Source: Cliona cf. orientalis
Taxonomy: Eukaryota > Porifera > Demospongiae > Clionaida > Clionaidae
Direction: 5' to 3'
DNA: 64,000 nucleotides
NCBI GenBank assembly: GCA_963930775.1
Contig: OZ005706.1
Location: 4,144,545-4,208,544, forward strand
Below, piece by piece: positions 45,801-48,372 of the stretch. Every line of letters starts with the position of its first letter. Within the stretch, counting starts at the first letter, position 1. The translations under genes and the position numbers were made by a program. The notes under the pieces are model-generated. The model ran no database searches, was not told the DNA's origin, and saw only the letters and a list, made by a program, of their open reading frames with translations.

Positions 45801-48158
45801 TATCCTTCAGTGAGTGTTCTTGATGTGCATGTGGGAGAAAAATCCCCTACGGCTCAGGATTAATTCGGTCGCATTATTTTTGCACCCCATGCATATAGCT
45901 ACTCAAAAAGCAAGCATATATAAGGGGTGTATAGTGAATGTGATTATCCTTACAAATCTTGTTAGTGTACTTTTGACCCTGCATACCTGTTTCTGTTATT
46001 TTTTTATTGTTCGGTGTAATGCACCTATCAATGTAATGCCCCACTACCCCCCTCCCGGGCACCATAGGGGCAAGGTGGGGATTTGACTAATGAATTCGTC
46101 AACTTCCCGTAAGGTGGGGCCAGCCTCATCTGTCAAATCCCCACTCTATCCCCCTTCCAGGGTGGGGAAACGATAGGGGATTTGACAAATATCGAATACA
46201 TGCAAGTCAAATGCCCCTGTCTGGGGCTTGGTTTTCTATGTCAATCCCCCTGTGTTGCCCCCTATAGCGCCCGGGAGGGGGGTAGTGGGGCATTATATTG
46301 ATAGGTGCATAATTCGTCAATGCTATTTTACATGGTTTGCTCATTCAACTCTCAATGGTCCATCAATAGAAGATGGGAGGTGCCGAAGTTTGCGTACTAT
46401 CTTTGTCACTGAGGAACCGAGCTGACTGCTGAGGGCCATGCCCGAGACGGCTGCTCCTCGAGCCTCCATGTTCGTGATCGATTCAGCGCAGCACTAGCTT
46501 GTGGTAGCGCTTGCACTGGCCTGGGAGGCTAGCACTTGGCCGACCTGTAAATAACGCCGCTAGCTGGCTAGTGCTGTGCCATGGTGCGTGCCACTGACTA
46601 CAGTCACATGACTTCACGATATGTCACAAATGGGGTATCGGATACACCATCGTTAATGCGCCGATTACATAACTCGTGATAACGCAAATTAGTGTGCCAC
46701 TGCACTGTGCACTACAAAACGGAGTGAATTTATACTCAAACTAGTCAAGGCAGTCTTGCTGGAAATGAGAAAGAAAGATTATTCTTGTTCATATACTTTT
46801 TAGTCCTGCCATCCCTACTTCACCCTTCGATTTTCTTCAATTGCTTTTTGTGCTTGTATTATCAAGGGCGTATTGAGCCGCCGTAGGCTCGATACGCCCT
46901 TGTATTATATAACCGTGTGCTGTCCATTGTGTAGATCTTGTGTGGTCAGACCCAGAGGAGATTGCAGGCTGGGCTATTAGTCCCAGAGGAGCTGGATACC
47001 TCTTTGGAGCCAGTGTAACACAAGAAGTAAGCACTAACCATATTATAGCTATTTGTGTTTTGACTCAGATAAGCTGTAAGCTAGCACTCATTCTCAGACC
47101 CCACCTTCTGTAAGAAAAGAAATAGGAGTTAGGATGCAGCTGCACATCATGGCAATATCTTGATTTATTATGACAATTAATAGTATACTTGTACTTTGAT
47201 GTGTACAAATCTTGTATACCAATTACAAGTATTACAAGTGAAATAGGCACCTGAGTTTGAAATACCCTTCTGAGTTGAAATACCCATCTGACTTTGTGTA
47301 TGTATACTATTAGCCTGTGATAGTGAGGTTGTATGTTGAATTTGGATAAATAGCACTCCGAAATAGGCATTTGGTTCATCAAATTGTACTCGCTATCGCT
47401 CGTACAATTTTTGAACCAAATACCTATTTCAAAGTGCTATTTTACCCAAATTCAACATACAACCTCACTATTACCTATACAAATCATCTAGAAGTTCAAA
47501 CTACCACAATATCTGACCCTGGAAAATGCTTGCTGTATAATATACACCAGATTCAATCCCTCACTGCTGATGGGGAGTGGGAACCAGGAAACTTTCGAGG
47601 GAGAAAACCTTCACAAATTTATTGTTACATCCACCAGCAAGTTTTCTCCATGAAACTTTAGGCATGCTACACCTTGATGCAATTAGTTTAATATTCCATG
47701 GAAGTTTTCTCTGCATACTTTCTGATTCATGTTTTCTTCTTGAGAGTTTCCTGTTGTACAGTATCCACCCGACATATGGAGTGCACCTTTACTACTGTCC
47801 TTGTTCATGCATTGTTTTGCACTAACAGCCTAACAGCCTTGCTTATATTCAAGATTTCAGTTGGTTGTACTGGTATTGTGATTGTACTATTTCAATTTTC
47901 CTGCTGTAGTTTATGCACCTCAATAATTTGAAGTTGATCTGTCGAGCACATCAGTTGGTTCATGAGGGCATCAAGTATATGTTTGAAAATAAGTTGGTGA
48001 CTGTGTGGTCAGCACCCAACTATTGCTATCGTTGTGGCAACATAGCCTCCATTCTGGAATTTTCAAACACTGAAAAACGAGAGGCCAAATTGTTTAAAGC
48101 AGTGCCTGACTCAGAAAGAGTCATCCCACAGAGAATAACAACACCGTACTTCTTGTGA
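4745..48158 (+). CDS. PPP6C: Serine/threonine-protein phosphatase 6 catalytic subunit, nine exons, complete
   Basis: Exons are 4745-4828, 4899-4994, 6081-6146, 14646-14787, 33681-33760, 33820-33885, 39234-39285, 46935-47026 and 47910-48158. All introns are GT-AG and the frame closes across every junction, giving 308 residues (human PPP6C has 305). It is a PPP-family metallophosphatase that acts on phospho-Ser/Thr with SAPS and ankyrin-repeat subunits in cytosol and nucleus. Metal and catalytic motifs are intact: GDIHG (residues 55-59), GDFVDRG (83-89), RGNHE (114-118), CVHGG (164-168) and CRAHQ (237-241). The C-terminus PYFL, rather than DYFL, points to PP6 instead of PP2A or PP4. The start at 4745 matches family length. 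Introns of 59-70 nt sit next to introns of 8.5, 18.9, 5.3 and 7.6 kb filled with transposons. It converges on CCDC40. Confidence 0.96.
4995..6080. other. PPP6C intron 2 (1,086 bp)
   Basis: This intron holds a perfect hairpin at 5402-5460 and a dispersed ACTAGAGCTC...GCACATACCCCGCG segment near 5008-5040 that recurs inverted near 61725-61760. No other gene is seen. Confidence 0.6.
5402..5460. mobile_element. Perfect 59-bp hairpin element with 9-bp target duplication
   Basis: Two perfect 25-bp arms (5402-5426 and 5436-5460, TAGTCTCGCGGAGCC... and its complement) surround a 9-nt loop. The flanks GCTTAGTTA (5393-5401) and GCTTAGTTG (5461-5469) form a 9-bp duplication with one mismatch. This looks like a miniature inverted-repeat element mobilised by a transposase that makes 9-bp duplications, for instance a MULE; that assignment is inferred. 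Confidence 0.75.
6336..6538. mobile_element. MITE with TACCGTATAG-type ends
   Basis: The left end reads TACCGTATAGCGGGAAAC and the right end CTGGTTTACCGTA, with diverged inverted arms carrying TTTCGAAGGAGAGAAC and GTTTTCTCCCTTGAAA. Inside, a unit of about 47 bp (CTGCAAAATGCTC...GTGAAAGTTTTCT) is tandemly duplicated at 6425-6510. Related copies lie at 48664-48800 and in PPP6C intron 8 near 47585-47660. Confidence 0.55.
6707..7303. mobile_element. TIR element with TAGCCTCGTCCCCAG ends
   Basis: TAGCCTCGTCCCCAG at 6707-6721 is matched by its reverse complement at 7289-7303. The flanking TCACTGGA and GCACTGCA may be a decayed 8-bp target duplication (6 of 8). The interior encodes nothing I recognise. 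The ends resemble those of the small hairpins at 5402 and 38693, and single arms occur near 3431 and 62225. Confidence 0.6.
7668..7840. mobile_element. Degenerate MITE of the GTGCTTACC family
   Basis: It starts near TACCGTGGTGCCCTCGG and ends near GGCACTTGCCTAGGACA. It shares the segments TTGACCCCTTG and GTGGGCACTTGCCT with the elements at 13980-14117 and 50057-50228. Confidence 0.5.
7867..8060. mobile_element. 194-bp MITE, TA duplication, CCGTATAGCCGG ends
   Basis: Flanked by TA on both sides, it starts CCGTATAGCCGGAAAA and ends TTTCCGGCTATACAG. The interior is built from repeated CCGCCAAATT/AATTTGGCGG motifs in both orientations, so it can fold extensively. Confidence 0.8.
10314..10406. 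repeat. Inverted repeat with 25-bp arms
   Basis: GCCCAGTTGCCGGGGATTTA... at 10314-10339 pairs with its near-complement at 10382-10406, around a 42-bp centre. A shorter CCACACCCCTC/GAGGGTGTGG hairpin lies at about 10654-10684. Both look like small foldback elements. Confidence 0.7.
10711..10794 (+). promoter_or_regulatory. Possible TATA box and tiny first exon
   Basis: TATAAATTA at 10711-10719 is followed 39 nt later by an ATG at 10758. It opens a 12-codon frame ([12 protein letters not shown]) ending at a consensus GTGAGT donor at 10795. It could be the start of a short gene nested in the PPP6C intron or of a transposon gene. No following exon was identified, so this is weak. Confidence 0.2.
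11925..12170. repeat. Dispersed repeat, rearranged relative to the copy at 63765-64000
   Basis: Segments GCAGAGGCCACACCCCTTAT, GAGCGAGAACGTCGCCATTG and CTAAGCAGGCGCTG recur at 63765-64000. One part is in the same orientation and another part is inverted, so one copy was rearranged. A third partial match to the TCGCTTCGCTTGAGGCTC part is at about 7440-7500. Confidence 0.65.
13586..13977. mobile_element. 392-bp MITE, TA duplication, CCGTAGAATCCCGCG ends
   Basis: Terminal repeats CCGTAGAATCCCGCGATTAC and its reverse complement lie at each end, flanked by TA. The interior is rich in AAGCCCCC segments and ends in a run of about 17 G. Long frames inside are repeat artefacts. Confidence 0.85.
13980..14117. 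mobile_element. MITE of the GTGCTTACC family, abutting the previous element
   Basis: The left end TACTGTATTGTCCCTGGTAA and right end TGCCTGGGACACTATAGTA are inverted repeats flanked by TA. It starts where the 13586-13977 element stops. It is similar to 50057-50228. Confidence 0.7.
14879..15065. mobile_element. 187-bp MITE, TA duplication, CCGTAGATCTGG ends
   Basis: Flanked by TA, it starts CCGTAGATCTGGAAATTTTC and ends GAAAATTTCCAGATTTACGG. The interior repeats ATTTTCGTA/TACGAAAAT motifs in both orientations. Confidence 0.8.
15066..18758. other. Gene-free part of PPP6C intron 4
   Basis: Long G and C runs occur at about 15411-15426, 15556-15591 and 15621-15633. TACATGTACATGTACAT lies near 17550. 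A dispersed repeat is at 18102-18163. No gene is recognised; short open frames here carry no family signal. Confidence 0.5.
18102..18163 (+). repeat. Dispersed repeat (AGCAAATGTC family), copy 1
   Basis: It shares GTCAGCAAATGTCACCAGAA and TTTTCAATGAAATCC with copies at 38762-38895, 60672-60810 and 62092-62215. Confidence 0.55.
18759..21054 (+). pseudogene. Decayed DUF7869-like multi-exon transposon gene
   Basis: Exon 1 (18759-18876, [20 protein letters not shown]...) joins in frame to an acidic exon from 18957, then to blocks with [88 protein letters not shown] and [21 protein letters not shown] recognise these from a high-copy invertebrate family carrying the DUF7869 domain, whose D-x-C-x-x-QNKN-like motif suggests an RNase H fold; the function is unproven. 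Splice sites are visible (donor after 19992, acceptor before 20093). The gene is broken: TAG at 19181-19183, a frameshift near 19225, TGA at 20390-20392 and a frameshift near 20465. It lies inside PPP6C intron 4 in the same orientation. Confidence 0.7.
21781..21807. repeat. (TA)n microsatellite
   Basis: About 13 TA repeats run into a short CACACATACATATA tail. Confidence 0.9.
21882..21974 (+). pseudogene. Orphan CCHC zinc-knuckle fragment
   Basis: This short open frame ends in [17 protein letters not shown] followed by a stop. It has the C-x2-C-x4-H-x4-C spacing of a zinc knuckle at a protein C-terminus, a form often seen at the end of MULE-like transposases or gag proteins. It follows a GGGGCTCGCTTCGGCTCGCC palindrome-like motif. 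No upstream exon was identified. Confidence 0.45.
22850..24213 (-). pseudogene. hAT transposase remnant (ZNF862/KIAA1586-like group), heavily decayed
   Basis: Read on the minus strand, fragments appear in family order: [11 protein letters not shown] (first catalytic Asp region) near 24190-24150, [10 protein letters not shown] near 24070, [19 protein letters not shown] near 23980, and the C-terminal dimerisation region [18 protein letters not shown] with AVNLWWSN and [15 protein letters not shown] near 23080-22920. Many stops and frame changes separate them. It would have been a cut-and-paste DDE transposase. The upstream side ends abruptly in a DIRS-like recombinase fragment at about 24213. 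Confidence 0.75.
24214..24411 (-). pseudogene. N-terminal fragment of DIRS-like tyrosine recombinase
   Basis: The fragment contains [20 protein letters not shown], a SAM-like core-binding domain, and the following HSTIKS-like region interrupted by TAG at 24224-24226. The catalytic domain is missing because the sequence switches to the hAT remnant. Confidence 0.75.
24600..25941 (-). pseudogene. DIRS-like reverse transcriptase/RNase H, with an inverted core
   Basis: The RT N-terminal half carries [15 protein letters not shown] and [17 protein letters not shown] (motif A Asp) and runs to the ALP of the expected LPFG motif. The next roughly 187 bp are on the other strand. The minus frame resumes at [15 protein letters not shown], followed by the thumb, SDASGSWG (RNase H Asp), [14 protein letters not shown] (Glu) and [12 protein letters not shown] (Asp). 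Several frameshifts are present, for example near 25150 and 24815. Confidence 0.78.
25301..25487 (+). pseudogene. Inverted RT core segment of the DIRS-like element
   Basis: This segment reads on the + strand as [15 protein letters not shown], then [15 protein letters not shown] (the YLDD catalytic motif with Cys for Tyr) and CARLGVPLG, with one frameshift. These are exactly the RT parts missing between 25488 and 25300 on the minus strand. Both breakpoints rejoin neighbouring family motifs if the segment is flipped, so this is a clean local inversion. Confidence 0.8.
25942..27085 (-). other. Spacer between ORF1 and RT of the DIRS-like element
   Basis: A decayed continuation of the pol N-terminus ([13 protein letters not shown] just above 25941 in another frame) is visible; the rest shows no clear domain. 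A possible C-terminal end of ORF1 occupies 26850-27085 in disrupted frames. Confidence 0.4.
27086..28801 (-). pseudogene. DIRS-like ORF1 (gag-like), probably spliced and frameshifted
   Basis: A first exon (28801-28561, [13 protein letters not shown]..., rich in Pro, Thr and Ser) ends at a consensus GTAAGT donor. An acceptor TTATAG at 27854-27849 opens an in-frame Pro/Ala-rich continuation, [19 protein letters not shown] frameshift in a run of six C near 27670 leads to the conserved part at 27592-27086: [41 protein letters not shown] and [17 protein letters not shown], typical of DIRS ORF1. Such proteins probably package the element RNA. The 712-bp intron is inferred from splice signals and frame continuity. 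Confidence 0.6.
28802..30328. other. Gene-free stretch in PPP6C intron 4
   Basis: A GC-rich segment at 28940-29010 may be the upstream terminal region of the DIRS-like element. The rest contains open frames on both strands with no recognisable family signal. Confidence 0.4.
30329..30805. mobile_element. Decayed copy of the 63295-63752 TIR element
   Basis: It shares ATTTTCGTATATTTCGTATG, CCCTTATACGAAAATAAAAA, CTTTATCGGTTCTTTGCCAA and GGTGTTTTGGTCAATCATAC with the copy at 63295-63752, in the same order. The terminal CCGTATAG is mutated on the left and lost on the right. Confidence 0.75.
30971..31132. mobile_element. 162-bp MITE, TA duplication, CCGTAATTCATGAATA ends
   Basis: Flanked by TA, it starts CCGTAATTCATGAATATTTT and ends AAATATTCACGATTTACGG, which are imperfect inverted repeats of each other. 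Confidence 0.75.
31145..31465 (+). repeat. Duplicated block, copy 1 (copy 2 at 33293-33565)
   Basis: CAAGAGAGTAGATTTTTACC, TTGATACCCAGTTAGGTCAA, TATGGCTTCAGCATGCA and TTTGTGCCAAATAAGAAGTC occur in the same order and orientation at 33293-33565, with scattered substitutions and indels. Confidence 0.85.
31575..31717. repeat. Inverted repeat with arms of about 35 bp
   Basis: CATAAAGCATAGGTAGTAGT... on the left is mirrored by ...ACTACTACCTATGCTTTATG on the right, and the internal TTACTATAGTAAACCAC stretch is also palindromic. This is probably a small foldback element. Confidence 0.75.
32461..32540 (+). repeat. Second part of the duplicated block, copy 1 (copy 2 at 33565-33645)
   Basis: ATTTCTATTCATTGCAGGT and GCATGCAAAGTTAGAAAAAA recur at 33565-33645, immediately after the first block there and just before PPP6C exon 5. 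In copy 1 the two parts are separated by about 1 kb. Confidence 0.75.
32588..32689. repeat. Short TIR element with GTTACATCACGAGG ends
   Basis: GTTACATCACGAGG and CCGAGTGATGTAAC form inverted termini of a stretch of about 100 bp. The inner arms (GTCTTTACGGGATTTACA and TGTAAATCGCGTAGAGAC) pair as well. Confidence 0.7.
33140..33205. repeat. Tandem and inverted AGGTGTCTA repeats
   Basis: TAGGTGTCTA and TAGACACCTCCTA occur several times within about 65 bp, making alternative hairpins. Confidence 0.65.
33293..33645 (+). repeat. Duplicated block, copy 2, adjoining PPP6C exon 5
   Basis: It matches 31145-31465 followed by 32461-32540. It ends about 35 bp before the exon 5 acceptor at 33680, so the duplication includes sequence that may carry the branch-point region. 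Confidence 0.8.
34232..34325 (+). repeat. Imperfect tandem duplication of about 47 bp
   Basis: ATACTTTACTGTGTGTCATT occurs twice, within units GGGCCGATACTT... and GGGCCAATACTT..., in PPP6C intron 6. Confidence 0.75.
34612..34671 (+). repeat. Perfect tandem duplication of about 29 bp
   Basis: CACGAATAGTGGCCACACAT with GGAGCTCTG follows itself without change. It is probably recent. Confidence 0.85.
34672..36318. other. Gene-free part of PPP6C intron 6
   Basis: No supported gene is seen. A frame near 35368-35450 reads like coding sequence ([20 protein letters not shown]) but has no recognised family or splice context. Transposon arms begin at 36319. Confidence 0.4.
36389..36790 (+). pseudogene. 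THAP zinc-finger gene remnant, first exon
   Basis: The frame begins [20 protein letters not shown], a THAP N-terminus (C2CH zinc DNA-binding domain), then QRTRTQW, SCHFTEDCF (the C-x2-H pair) and [12 protein letters not shown] (the AVPTIF-like end). The second zinc Cys is replaced (AGY where AGC is expected). Frameshifts lie near 36487 and 36545, and stops at 36676-36678 and 36748-36750. The exon can end at an AAG/GTATAT donor at 36790. In transposases the THAP domain binds the element ends. Confidence 0.65.
37332..37759 (-). pseudogene. P2RX7-type cysteine-rich domain gene remnant
   Basis: Exon 1 (37759-37509) encodes an acidic, Ser-rich N-terminus with [19 protein letters not shown] and ends in RD plus a split Trp codon at a GTAAGA donor. 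A 52-bp intron ends in TTTAG, and exon 2 from 37456 continues [17 protein letters not shown] and, after a frameshift and a stop, DHEGFEPVC. This W-C-x-C-G-x-C ... C-C-x-E ... H-x-GF-x-x-VC pattern is that of the cysteine-rich intracellular domain of P2X7 receptors and of many stand-alone invertebrate proteins. One Cys is Ser here. No receptor part is present. Confidence 0.6.
38332..38367. repeat. Hairpin TAGCCTTGTACCC / GGGTACAAGGCTA
   Basis: Perfect 13-bp arms surround a 10-nt loop. The TAG...CTA ends match other hairpins in the window, but no target duplication was found. Confidence 0.75.
38693..38748. mobile_element. Perfect 56-bp hairpin element with exact 9-bp target duplication
   Basis: TAGTCTCGTGCCCAGCCTCT... 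pairs with its full complement, leaving an 8-nt loop. GAAGGTAGC occurs directly before (38684-38692) and directly after (38749-38757). The terminal TAGTCTCG is shared with the hairpin at 5402-5460. Confidence 0.85.
38762..38895 (+). repeat. Dispersed repeat (AGCAAATGTC family), copy 2
   Basis: AAATGTCGCCAGAACTGG, TTTTCAGCGAAATCCACAC and GTATGTAGCAGTTAC are shared with 60672-60810. It is followed by a microsatellite. Confidence 0.65.
38901..38931. repeat. (ACAG)n microsatellite
   Basis: About seven ACAG units follow the dispersed repeat. Confidence 0.95.
39440..40140. repeat. Dispersed repeat unit R2 with a (TTTC)n tract, left arm of a large inverted repeat
   Basis: GTTTGAGTATAAATCCACTC, GTGGCACACTAAATTTGCG and TCATGTGACTGTAGTCAGTG recur inverted at 46570-46790. 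The block including GGGATGGCTCAGACACTCC and AAATATCTCAAAACAG recurs inverted at 60130-60640. The TTTC microsatellite is at about 39677-39700. Confidence 0.75.
40190..40562. mobile_element. Foldback/TIR element of the GAAGGATGAAGTAGGGATGG family, copy 1
   Basis: The left arm (about 40190-40330, with GGATGAAGTAGGGATGGCAG and GGGATAATCACATTCACTAT) is inverted at about 40465-40562. The interior of about 130 bp is unrelated to the interiors of the other copies. Confidence 0.75.
42248..43838 (+). pseudogene. SWIM zinc finger plus YqaJ-type PD-(D/E)xK nuclease of ISL2EU element
   Basis: The N-terminal region ([34 protein letters not shown]) leads to a SWIM finger ([15 protein letters not shown]) and a linker with [10 protein letters not shown]. 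The YqaJ nuclease follows: [37 protein letters not shown] and the motif that should read E-x-K, here [10 protein letters not shown]. The frame changes near 42520, 42600, 42768 (A6 run), about 43010 and 43560 (A8 run). The catalytic Glu appears replaced by Lys. The role of such nucleases in transposition is unknown; end processing is a guess. Confidence 0.75.
43879..45280 (-). pseudogene. THAP / DDE_Tnp_4 transposase of ISL2EU element
   Basis: The start at 45280 opens a THAP domain: [22 protein letters not shown] and LPQIFPW. That frame stops at 44945. A second frame (44855-44172) holds a helix-turn-helix region ([20 protein letters not shown]) and the catalytic part [11 protein letters not shown] and [15 protein letters not shown] third frame (44157-43879) holds [12 protein letters not shown] and [15 protein letters not shown] with the final Glu. 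The break between the last two is an exact 8-bp tandem duplication (44168-44175 and 44176-44183). MANRGF replaces the usual MADRGF. Confidence 0.8.
44881..44912. repeat. (GGT)n microsatellite
   Basis: About nine GGT repeats lie between the THAP and DDE frames of the transposase, where they would encode a linker on the minus strand. Confidence 0.9.
45783..46850. repeat. Right arm of the large inverted repeat around the ISL2EU element
   Basis: Read in reverse, 46790-46310 follows the left arm at 39690-40180 (GCGTTATC, GAAGTCATGTGACTGTAGTC, GATGGACCATTGAGAGTTGA, AAACCATGTAAAATAGCATT), and 46020-45890 follows 40180-40340. A GC-rich MITE at 46029-46300 interrupts the match. Confidence 0.72.
46029..46300. 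mobile_element. 272-bp GC-rich MITE inserted in the right arm
   Basis: The ends are TAATGCCCCACTACCCCCCT...GGGC and its complement, nearly perfect over about 32 bp. The interior is rich in AAATCCCC/GGGGATTT motifs in both orientations. It splits the foldback arm, so it inserted later. Confidence 0.85.
46862..46901. repeat. Hairpin 33 bp before the PPP6C exon 8 acceptor
   Basis: CAAGGGCGTATTGAGCC and GGCTCGATACGCCCTTG pair with one mismatch around a 6-nt loop. It may be a mini foldback element; it is close enough to the acceptor at 46934 to affect branch-point use. Confidence 0.8.
47027..47909. other. PPP6C intron 8 (883 bp)
   Basis: An imperfect inverted repeat at about 47330-47470 (ATTTGGTTCATCAAATTG and CAATTTTTGAACCAAAT, with outer TTGAATTTGG and CCAAATTCAA arms) and a GGAAACTTTCGAGGGAGAAAAC MITE-like arm at about 47590 are present. 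Confidence 0.6.
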
Positions 48159-48300
48159 ACAGTTTTGACTTAAAATTAATACTAGCTGCTCATGACATTG
48201 TGTAAATTTTGGTATATACAATGTATTTTTTTTTTTAACATTATCATGTTGATGATAATTATTATACTTGCTGTGTAGTAACATAATAATAGCTTAGTTG

Positions 48301-48306
48301 TTTATT
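48301..48306 (-). terminator. CCDC40: Probable CCDC40 polyadenylation signal (AATAAA on minus strand)
   Basis: TTTATT on the + strand is AATAAA on the minus strand, 67 nt beyond the CCDC40 stop codon and inside the presumed PPP6C 3' UTR. Confidence 0.55.
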
Positions 48307-48324
48307 ATAATTAATTTTTATGGT

Positions 48325-48330
48325 ATTAAA
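48325..48330 (+). terminator. PPP6C: Probable PPP6C polyadenylation signal (ATTAAA)
   Basis: ATTAAA lies 167 nt after the PPP6C stop and 43 nt before the CCDC40 stop. An earlier AATAAT near 48285 is a weaker alternative. Confidence 0.45.
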
Positions 48331-48372
48331 TTTTATCACGAATTACACTGCAGTGGGTATGCTACATGTACT

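Noticed and set aside
14646..48158. Phosphatase exons as PP2A or PP4
   Set aside because: N-terminal residues, exon content and the PYFL C-terminus fit PP6 better; PP2A and PP4 end in DYFL.
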